Shown in pieces: positions 1 through 6,836 of a stretch of DNA of 24,693 nucleotides. Within the stretch, counting starts at the first letter, position 1, and each line of letters begins with the position of its first letter. The stretch is from a virus. The DNA lies in the IMG/VR virus record IMGVR_UViG_3300047550_002248, positions 1-24,693 of that record, one strand, 5' to 3'. The notes below the pieces were generated by a model. That model saw only the letters and a program-made list of their open reading frames with translations. It was not told where the DNA came from and searched no databases. Made by a program: the position numbers and the translations under genes.

Positions 1-1
1 A

Positions 2-67
2 GCAGCGGGTCGCGTGCTTCCGGGTCTCACGCGCCGCAGGGCGGCAGAAGCTGCATTAATGAGGTGA
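2..67 (+). CDS. C-terminal end of an upstream phage gene (partial)
   Basis: The frame starting at base 2 is open from the left edge and stops at TGA 65-67, three bases before the next start codon. It encodes 21 residues, rich in Ala and Arg (RRRAAEAAL near the end). The stop-to-start spacing matches the close packing of the rest of this operon, which is why this frame was preferred. Another frame ends at TAA 57-59 and is also possible. No function can be read from so short a tail. By position it is probably another virion or packaging gene. Confidence 0.4.
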   Translation, partial: AAGRVLPGLTRRRAAEAALMR

Positions 68-70
68 GGA

Positions 71-1948
71 ATGCCACTGCTGCGACTATTCCTGAAACCA
101 GGAATTGACAAACAAAACACGGAATACGGGGCTGAGGGCGGATGGATCGATGGTGATTACATCCGGTTTCGATACGGCTTGCCTGAAAAACTAGGCGGTT
201 GGACTTGGTTTAATGCGCAGGCTGAATATCTCATAGGGCTACCTAGTGACATCATCACGTGGAACGACCTAGTCGGGGTTCCACGATTGATCGTAGGCAC
301 TACACGCAAGTTATATACGTTCTATGGCGGCAATTGGTACGACATTACGCCTATTCGCGTAACCACCGCAGCAGGGGACGTTACTTTTGCCGCCTCAAAC
401 GGCAGCAACATTGTCACAGTCACAGATACTGCACACGGCGCTATCGTCGGTGATTTTGTGACCTTTAGTGGTGCCGTGAGCCTTGGTGGAAACGTCACGG
501 CCACTTACCTTAATGCACAATTCCAGATCCTCACGGTTCCTACAGTTAACACCTACACCATCCAAGTTGGCGTAACGGCCAACAGCAGCGATGTGGGCAA
601 CGGCGGTGCAGCGGTTGTCGGGGCTTATCAGATTCACGTAGGACAAGAAGATTCTTACCAGGATCTCGGCTGGGGCGTGGGAGTTTGGGGTGCCTCTACT
701 TTCGGTACACCTCGACCACCGTCAGCCGCATTAAATCTTACCTCCCGCGTCTGGCAATTCGACAACTTTGGAGAAGATGTCATTTGTCAGCTCGTGCAAG
801 GGGAAATATACCTATACGATGCTTCATTCACCTCGACGCGTGCTACAGCGATTAGTGGTGCTCCTACAAAGAGCAACTTTGCTTTAGTCTCTACCCCTGA
901 TCGACATCTTGTGTGTTTTGGCACAGAAACTACGGTTGGTACGCCCTCAACGCAAGATCCCATGTTTGTAAGGTTTTCAAACCAAGAAGACCCCAACACG
1001 TTTTCTGAGTCTGCGACTAATACAGCAGGTGGCCAGCGACTAACAGACGGCACTTACATCGTAAGCGCCATTCGGTCACGTGGACAGATATTGATCTTCA
1101 CCAATGGGGCTATGCACGGTATGCAGTATGTCGGCCCTCCGTACACCTTCGGCTTTCAACAGCTTGGTGCAAATTGCGATTGTGTGGGTCCTCATGCAGC
1201 CGTTGATGTTAACGGCGTTGCCTATTGGATGGGGATCAATGCATTTTATGCCTTTGACGGTACGGTCAAGAAGCTACCCTGCACGGTTCAAGATTATGTG
1301 TTCAAGGACATTGAATTCAGGCAGGCCAACAAGTTTATTGCAGGGGTTAATTCGCAATTCAACGAGGTGACGTGGTGGTATTGCTCCATCGGAGCCTCCT
1401 ATCCTGACCGCTTTGTGACCTTCAATTATCTTGAAAATGTCTGGTCGATTGGCAGTATGCCTCGCACGGCATGGAATGATATCGGGACCTATAACTATCC
1501 CGTGGCTACGGAATACCTGCCAAACGGCACACAAACGCCCGTGGACGGTACGATTTACGGGTTAACCGCAGGTCGGGGGACCGTGTACCTTCAAGAGGTT
1601 GGCGTTAACGGGGTGGATGCAGACGGCTTTGTGCCTTTAACGTCCTACATTAAATCGGGTTATTTTGATATCGGCGATGGCGATCAAGTCATGTACATGA
1701 AGCGGTTTATCCCCGATTTTAAGAATCAGATTGGCGATTTGACCGTGCATTTGTTGTTGCGTTATTACCCTCAAGAAACGGCCAATCCAAGCTCTTTGGA
1801 CCCTTACGTCATTACACCGACCACCAACAAGGTAGACACGCGCGCGCGAGGCAGGCAGATTAGTTTGCGCATTGAAAGTGACGAATTGGATGACAACTGG
1901 CGTTACGGCACCATGCGTGTTGACATCGTGCCTGATGGGTTGCGATGA
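71..1948 (+). CDS. P22 gp10-like tail hub / DNA-stabilisation candidate with inserted beta domain
   Basis: This 625-residue protein starts at ATG 71 behind a strong AGGTGAGGA ribosome site. The N-terminus carries a conserved-looking block (WIDGDYIRFRYGLPEKLGGW, residues 25-44). Repeated short beta blocks follow (LIVGTTRKLYTF; VAYWMGINAFYAFDG; FVTFNYLENVWSIG), typical of a beta-propeller. The FSNQEDPNTF segment and the propeller layout resemble the P22 gp10 packaged-DNA stabilisation family, which plugs the portal and joins it to the tail. P22 gp10 itself is about 470 residues. The extra length includes an insertion at about 112-168 with the pattern VTVTDTAHG...GDFVTFSG...TYTIQV, as in small FCCH-like beta domains found in phage proteins. 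It is first in a run of virion genes and overlaps the next start. The structural role is fairly sure; the gp10 assignment is an inference from pattern. Confidence 0.6.
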   Translation: MPLLRLFLKPGIDKQNTEYGAEGGWIDGDYIRFRYGLPEKLGGWTWFNAQAEYLIGLPSDIITWNDLVGVPRLIVGTTRKLYTFYGGNWYDITPIRVTTAAGDVTFAASNGSNIVTVTDTAHGAIVGDFVTFSGAVSLGGNVTATYLNAQFQILTVPTVNTYTIQVGVTANSSDVGNGGAAVVGAYQIHVGQEDSYQDLGWGVGVWGASTFGTPRPPSAALNLTSRVWQFDNFGEDVICQLVQGEIYLYDASFTSTRATAISGAPTKSNFALVSTPDRHLVCFGTETTVGTPSTQDPMFVRFSNQEDPNTFSESATNTAGGQRLTDGTYIVSAIRSRGQILIFTNGAMHGMQYVGPPYTFGFQQLGANCDCVGPHAAVDVNGVAYWMGINAFYAFDGTVKKLPCTVQDYVFKDIEFRQANKFIAGVNSQFNEVTWWYCSIGASYPDRFVTFNYLENVWSIGSMPRTAWNDIGTYNYPVATEYLPNGTQTPVDGTIYGLTAGRGTVYLQEVGVNGVDADGFVPLTSYIKSGYFDIGDGDQVMYMKRFIPDFKNQIGDLTVHLLLRYYPQETANPSSLDPYVITPTTNKVDTRARGRQISLRIESDELDDNWRYGTMRVDIVPDGLR

Positions 1949-2649
1949 GCAAGATTTTTAACGTCAGGCTACCTAACGCTTCTGCACAATACGACCCAGG
2001 GCAGTTCAATCAGCTTGTTCGGTCACTTGAACAGGTCATTTTGCAGCTTAATAATACCTATGGTTCAGTCACCGACCAGAACCAAGCGGCGGCTGCGGCA
2101 TGGTTTGGAAAGTCCGCGAGCAGTGGGTTTGCATCCGGGATCCGTGGCGCTCAAATCAGTAATGGTATTGCATTGCCACATGCCATGCTACTTTCTGATG
2201 CTGACCAGACGAATGCCAGTATCACAGGCGAGAATCTTCTGACCTACACAACTGTAGCACTTGGCAACGGCATTACGGTAGAAAATAACAGTCGCATCAA
2301 AGTACCTTGCGCTGGCGAATACCTTGTTACCTTTACGCTTCAGGTTACTAATCGTGGCAACACCGCAGCGGAGTTTGAAGTGTGGGCCAAGGACACCGGC
2401 ACAAACTTCCCGCTCAGTAATACCCGATTTGATATACCGGCACGTAAAAGCGGCTCTATTTGGTCGCATATCGTTCCTGCTATTACAGGCATTTTTACGG
2501 TAGACGATCCTGCAAATGACTACCTTGAAATCGCTTGGTGGTCCGATAGCCTTGATGTGTACTTAGAGCATTATGCTGCGGGAACCTCGCCCACGCGGCC
2601 TGAGATCCCATCAGTCATTTTGACTATTAACTTCGTTTCGGCTTTTTAA
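1945..2649 (+). CDS. Virion protein with C-terminal C1q/TNF-like jelly-roll domain
   Basis: This 234-residue protein starts within the stop of the preceding gene (ATGA, 1945-1948), so its translation is probably coupled. The N-terminal ~45 residues (DPGQFNQLVRSLEQVILQLNN) look like a short helix or coiled coil. From about residue 100 the sequence is all beta: CAGEYLVTFTLQVTNRG, then AEFEVWAKDTGTNFPLSNTRFDI, then DYLEIAWWSDSLDVYLEHY. That strand pattern is typical of the C1q/TNF-like jelly-roll domains found at the ends of phage tail and capsid-decoration proteins, often trimeric and sometimes receptor-binding. It sits between the tail-hub candidate and another small beta protein, so a tail or appendage role is likely. 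The exact role, fibre tip versus head decoration, cannot be decided. Confidence 0.55.
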   Translation: MSKIFNVRLPNASAQYDPGQFNQLVRSLEQVILQLNNTYGSVTDQNQAAAAAWFGKSASSGFASGIRGAQISNGIALPHAMLLSDADQTNASITGENLLTYTTVALGNGITVENNSRIKVPCAGEYLVTFTLQVTNRGNTAAEFEVWAKDTGTNFPLSNTRFDIPARKSGSIWSHIVPAITGIFTVDDPANDYLEIAWWSDSLDVYLEHYAAGTSPTRPEIPSVILTINFVSAF

Positions 2650-2650
2650 C

Positions 2651-2983
2651 ATGGCCAATAAATATTTTCGGGATGTATTGACGCCTGCCGCTAGTACAGA
2701 ATCGGCTATTTACACCGTGCCTGCGGCTAACGCCGCGACGGTAGCATCCTTACGCATCACCAACCGCAACGCCAGCAGCGCCACACTGGATGTGAAGCTT
2801 TATCCCGCAGGCGGGGCAACGGGGTACTCCTTACTTAAATCTTACGTGCTGCCGACCAACGCCACCATGGACGTCTTCAGCGGTGTTCCGTTGAACATGG
2901 AAGAAACAGACGTGATCAAGGTAACTGCCAGTGTCACGACAGTGGACTTTGTCATCTCCTACCTAGAGATGGACAGGAACTAG
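2651..2983 (+). CDS. Small all-beta virion protein
   Basis: This 110-residue protein starts one base after the previous stop (TAA 2647-2649, ATG 2651). No clear Shine-Dalgarno sequence lies upstream, which points to translational coupling. It is made of alternating beta strands with polar turns: ESAIYTVPAANAATVASLRITNRN, SATLDVKLYPAGG, DVIKVTASVTTVDFVISYLEMD. There are no Cys residues, signal peptide or membrane segments. This is the look of small single-domain beta-sandwich phage structural proteins that often accompany tail or decoration proteins. Its fixed place between two virion genes supports a structural role. I do not recognise a named family with certainty. Confidence 0.5.
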   Translation: MANKYFRDVLTPAASTESAIYTVPAANAATVASLRITNRNASSATLDVKLYPAGGATGYSLLKSYVLPTNATMDVFSGVPLNMEETDVIKVTASVTTVDFVISYLEMDRN

Positions 2984-2984
2984 C

Positions 2985-3068
2985 ATGATCGCGCATAATT
3001 TAGGCCATCTTTCGCGTCCTTTCCCGACGCGCGGTCCATGGACCATGGCACAACCGGAAAGGTACTAA
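2985..3068 (+). CDS. Possible 27-residue peptide gene
   Basis: ATG 2985 lies two bases after the previous stop codon, with AGGAA 8 bases upstream. The frame stays open for 27 codons and stops at TAA 3066-3068, one base before the next start. This exact fit is like other genes in the operon. The peptide is basic and aromatic and ends in GPWTMAQPERY. It has no recognisable domain. The stretch might instead be an untranslated spacer, since it contains a 12-base palindrome centred on an NcoI-like CCATGG. Confidence 0.3.
   Translation: MIAHNLGHLSRPFPTRGPWTMAQPERY
3033..3044. repeat. 12-base perfect palindrome GGTCCATGGACC
   Basis: GGTCCATGGACC is self-complementary and lies 26 bases before the start codon of the 666-residue protein, inside the possible 27-codon ORF. 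A second CCATGG follows directly at 3043-3048. It could form a small hairpin in the mRNA near the next ribosome site, or be a protein-binding site. It could also be chance. Confidence 0.35.
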
Positions 3069-3069
3069 C

Positions 3070-5070
3070 ATGGAAGAAATGCAAGGTGTTATGTCGTTGC
3101 CTCAGAGCGGCGCTGCACGTGCTCCTGTTGATCCTCAGCAGGAGCAGGTGTTTCAGAAACTTCGTCAGGAAGTGCCCCCAAAGCAATTCAGTGATGAGTT
3201 ACTAGGCGCAGCTTCGCAGGCCGATCCCCAGGCGGTCAAGGCCTTTGTTGACGAGCTTCGTTCGCTTGAAGTCCCGATGGACACGCTTGTCATGCTCAAT
3301 GAGATGGTAGATGCCATCTTAGCCAATCCTCAAGATTACGAACGCATTCGCCGTCAGTACATGGCCCAAGGCATCCCCGAGGATGTGTTGCCTGAGCGGT
3401 TTGATGCCATGTTTTTTGCTGCATTGAACATGGCCCTTGATCAATTGACCGTGCAACAAGCGGCCCCTATAGGCATGGCAGGAGGGGGTATTGCAGATCT
3501 TGCACAGTATGGCCGTCACGGCGATACGATGCTTGCGCACATTACACCTGAAGAAGCTGCACTACTTAAATCCCGTGGTGGAAGCGGCACGATCAATCCT
3601 GTTACAGGCTTGCCTGAGTTTTTTATTGGCAAGCTTTTTAAGTCCATTGGCAATGCTGTCAAGAAGTTTGCTCAAAGCACCATCGGCAGGATTGTCCTTC
3701 CGATTGCACTTGGGTTTTTTGTTGGTCCTCTAGCACTGCAAACACTAGGTGTTACAGCAGGAACCGTTATGGGGACTGCGATCCAGGGGTTTGTTGGTGG
3801 CGCAGGAGCCGCGTTGCTTAGGGGAGAAGGATTAGGAGATGCAGTTAAGGCGGGAGCAATAGCAGGCGTTACAGCAGGTGCTTTGCAAGGGGCCACTAAC
3901 GCTTTTGGCCAATCAGTAACCGCTGGGGGAACTCAAGCTCCTATTGAGTCTTATGTAGGTGAGGTTAAAACACTCGTCTCCCCGGCTCAAGCAGCGCCTC
4001 CTGCATTACCTTCGGTTCAAGAGCTTGCCGCAGGAAATCCCTCCTTAGCGTCTCTATCTGCTGACGCAGCGCCAGTTCAAGTGGGTGCTCCACTTGCTCC
4101 ACGGCTTGACATTTCTTCGGCCCCGATTGAGGGCGTAAGTCCTCTTGGCTCTCAGGCCAGTGGGCAAACATTTGCTCCACGTGCTGCGCCATCCCCTGCC
4201 CCGCCAGGAGAGCTATCTTTCCAAGAATCAATGACTCGTGGGCCATTGTCTGAAATGGCTGCACGTCCTGTTCAAGGTCCTACAGATCTCTATGGCGAAG
4301 CAATTACTCCTCCTGGAGGTAACGCATATGCAAGAACGCCGCCTGTAGGCATGGGGCAAGGACAAGACCTCTACAAACAAGCCATCTCACCATCCGGAAA
4401 CATGCCTCCTCCACCTTCTCCCAACACTGAACCGGGGTTCATGGACAAGGCTAAGGGACTATACGATAAGTACCTAAACCCCAAAACGCTTGGAGAAGTG
4501 CCTAAAGACGTTGTGAATAAAGCAGAAACTGCTTATTTGCAAAAGTTAACGGAAACCGGCAGTAGAGATCTTGCTAATAAAGCGTATGACGCAATTATTA
4601 AAGCGGGCACCCCAGGCGTGCTTGCAACCTACGGCCCCCTTGCGGCTGCGGGTCTTGCTGCAACAGCGGCACTGGGCGGCTTTGAGTCAAAGCCTGCGGC
4701 AGCACCGGATCTGGTGGCCATGGATCCTTTCAATCCGGCCTATGCCAAGCCTTTGCAGTTTGGTGGCATTTACGCCCCACGTGGTTACTACGCCCCACGG
4801 CCCAACCCGACCTATGAACCCCCTCCTGTAAGAAAAGCAGCCGACGGTGGGATCATGGCCCTTGAAATGGGAGGCACGACCTACCCACGCAAGCAGGGCC
4901 ACATCAAGGGCCCTGGCACAGGGACCTCGGACTCTATCCCAGCCCTGTTATCTGATGGAGAATTTGTGTTCACAGCCAAAGCAGTACGTAACTTGGGCCA
5001 AGGCTCACGGCGAAAGGGCGCAAAACGCCTTTATGCGATGATGAAAATGCTTGAAGGACGTAAGGTGTAG
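3070..5070 (+). CDS. Large internal/tail-associated virion protein with membrane-like segment
   Basis: This 666-residue protein starts at ATG 3070 behind GAAAGG. The N-terminal ~130 residues are helical and acidic. Residues 136-186 form a Gly-rich block (GMAGGGIADLA, then GDTMLAHITPEEAALLK, then GGSGTINPVTGLPEFF) that I recall as recurring in environmental aquatic phage proteins. Residues 203-275 are strongly hydrophobic and Gly/Ala-rich (IVLPIALGFFVGPLAL, VMGTAIQGFVGGAGAALL), a membrane-like region. A Pro/Ala-rich linker (about 285-440) follows, then a second Ala-rich hydrophobic patch near 520. The C-terminus (616-664) has SDSIPALLSDGEFVFTAKAV and a basic helix. A membrane-active segment in a late virion gene suits a DNA-ejection or tail-associated internal protein, but the function is not established. 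Confidence 0.5.
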   Translation: MEEMQGVMSLPQSGAARAPVDPQQEQVFQKLRQEVPPKQFSDELLGAASQADPQAVKAFVDELRSLEVPMDTLVMLNEMVDAILANPQDYERIRRQYMAQGIPEDVLPERFDAMFFAALNMALDQLTVQQAAPIGMAGGGIADLAQYGRHGDTMLAHITPEEAALLKSRGGSGTINPVTGLPEFFIGKLFKSIGNAVKKFAQSTIGRIVLPIALGFFVGPLALQTLGVTAGTVMGTAIQGFVGGAGAALLRGEGLGDAVKAGAIAGVTAGALQGATNAFGQSVTAGGTQAPIESYVGEVKTLVSPAQAAPPALPSVQELAAGNPSLASLSADAAPVQVGAPLAPRLDISSAPIEGVSPLGSQASGQTFAPRAAPSPAPPGELSFQESMTRGPLSEMAARPVQGPTDLYGEAITPPGGNAYARTPPVGMGQGQDLYKQAISPSGNMPPPPSPNTEPGFMDKAKGLYDKYLNPKTLGEVPKDVVNKAETAYLQKLTETGSRDLANKAYDAIIKAGTPGVLATYGPLAAAGLAATAALGGFESKPAAAPDLVAMDPFNPAYAKPLQFGGIYAPRGYYAPRPNPTYEPPPVRKAADGGIMALEMGGTTYPRKQGHIKGPGTGTSDSIPALLSDGEFVFTAKAVRNLGQGSRRKGAKRLYAMMKMLEGRKV

Positions 5071-5072
5071 TC

Positions 5073-6830
5073 ATGAGCACAACCAATTTAACTAATACTG
5101 GATTAACCGCTCCTCCAACCCTAGCAGGAGGCATCCCTGGCCTGCCTGCGGGAGCCAATGTCCAGTATCAGGTAGGCTACGCCTCAGAGGATCCCCGTGT
5201 AGCGGCCTACAAGATCGGCCTGCTTGAAGAGGCACGAAACCTTTACAACAAGCCGCTTGCTGTACCTTCTTTTGAAGTAGCAGGGCCTTCCACTGGGCAG
5301 ATACAGGCGGCTGATCTTGCACGTCAGGGTATTGGCACTTACACCGACTACCTTAACGAGGGCTATGCCAGCCTTGGCCAAGGACAGGGCATGGTGCAGG
5401 CAGGAGCAAGACTTGCTGGTGAACTTGACGTTGCGCCTGAATACCGCGACGCAAGAAAAGCGATGCAGGCAGGACTTGATGCAACAGGGCAGCTTTCAAG
5501 ATATTCAGGATTGGCTGGTCAAGGCCTTGATGAGGTGCGCTCGGGTATCGGAGGCTTACAGTACGCGCGCGGCATGGTTCCAAATTACATGCAAGCGGGC
5601 CTGGGATCCTCAAACACAGCCATCAACCAAGCACTTGGAATTATGCAAGGTTCAGGGGGCCAATCTGACTTTACCCGAGAGTATGGCATTTTAGGGGGCG
5701 CACAAACCACTGCTCAAAGAGCTGCTAATGAAGCTGCTATGGCTGCGGCTGGTCCATCCGAGCGTGTGACCGCAGAAACCTTCACCGCTCCTGGAACTGC
5801 TGCAAAGTTCATGTCTCCCTACACGCAAAATGTAGTAGACATCCAGCAGCGAGAGGCTTTAAGGCAGGATGCGATTGCCAAACAGGCTCGGGCAGCGCAA
5901 GCTATTCGTTCAGGTGCTTTTGGCGGTACACGAGAAGGTGTTGTTGAGGCAGAAGCTCAACGCAATCTTGCAACACAGCTTGGAGACATTCAAGCACAGG
6001 GATTGCAGCAGGCGTTTCAACAGGCCCAGCAACAGTTCAATGCGGAACAGCAAGCCAAACTGGCTGCTGCTCAATCTAATCAACAGGCAGGCCTTACGGT
6101 GGGGCAATTAGGTTTGCAAGCCGCCGCTCAACGCTTTCAACAAGCTGGATTTGATGCCAATACCGCTATGCAAATGGCTCAGTTGGATCAGACTCAACAG
6201 CAACAGGCGTTGCAACAAGCGCAAGCCATTCAAGGCATTGGTGCATTGCGTGGTCAGCAGGCCTTGCAGCAAGCGCAAGTAGGTCAGGCAGGCGCACAAC
6301 TTTACGGTTCTCTGGCTGCTCAGGAAGCTCAATTGGGAGGTATGTTGCCTGCTCAAATTGCTCAAGCCCAAGCGAGCATTGACGCTCAACGTGCAGGTCT
6401 TTACAACACCATGGGCTTAGGTATCGGCAACCTAGCAGCTCAACGTGCAGGTATTGACCTACAACGTGCAGGTGTTCTGGGTCAAGCGGGCGCGCAGATG
6501 GGACAGATGGGCATGCAGCAAGCTTCGTTAGGTCAGGCTGCCCAGCAGATGGGACAGGCCGATGTCAATACGATGATGGGCATTGGGGCGATGGAACAGG
6601 CCAACGAACAAGCGCAACTTGACGCTATACGTGCAACTACCACGGCTGAGACCATGGCACCTTATCAGCAGCTTGCCTTTGTTTCGGACATGTACCGAGG
6701 TGCGCCGAGCACGCAGAGCTCGTTGATTGGAACAAGTCAACCATCAGCAAGCCCGTTCCAAACCGCAGCTGGACTAGGTATCGCAGGTATATCGGCAGCG
6801 GCAGGGGCAAAAAAGGTAGGACTCCTTTAA
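5073..6830 (+). CDS. Gln/Ala-rich helical virion protein (SPYTQ/GAFGG type)
   Basis: This 585-residue protein starts at ATG 5073, two bases after the preceding stop, with AAGG upstream. The N-terminal 240 residues are of moderate complexity. A conserved-looking core follows: SPYTQNVVD at 248-256 and SGAFGGTREG at 280-289. I recall this pairing from structural proteins of aquatic phages. Residues 300-500 are a long low-complexity helix rich in Gln and Ala (LQQAFQQAQQQFNAEQQ, with AQRAGIDLQRAG repeats), probably a coiled coil or elongated rod. A short hydrophobic Gly/Ala tail ends the protein. Its size and place between two other large virion proteins suggest an internal or ejection protein or a rod-like tail component. 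No enzyme motif is visible. Confidence 0.5.
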   Translation: MSTTNLTNTGLTAPPTLAGGIPGLPAGANVQYQVGYASEDPRVAAYKIGLLEEARNLYNKPLAVPSFEVAGPSTGQIQAADLARQGIGTYTDYLNEGYASLGQGQGMVQAGARLAGELDVAPEYRDARKAMQAGLDATGQLSRYSGLAGQGLDEVRSGIGGLQYARGMVPNYMQAGLGSSNTAINQALGIMQGSGGQSDFTREYGILGGAQTTAQRAANEAAMAAAGPSERVTAETFTAPGTAAKFMSPYTQNVVDIQQREALRQDAIAKQARAAQAIRSGAFGGTREGVVEAEAQRNLATQLGDIQAQGLQQAFQQAQQQFNAEQQAKLAAAQSNQQAGLTVGQLGLQAAAQRFQQAGFDANTAMQMAQLDQTQQQQALQQAQAIQGIGALRGQQALQQAQVGQAGAQLYGSLAAQEAQLGGMLPAQIAQAQASIDAQRAGLYNTMGLGIGNLAAQRAGIDLQRAGVLGQAGAQMGQMGMQQASLGQAAQQMGQADVNTMMGIGAMEQANEQAQLDAIRATTTAETMAPYQQLAFVSDMYRGAPSTQSSLIGTSQPSASPFQTAAGLGIAGISAAAGAKKVGLL

Positions 6831-6836
6831 GGAACC

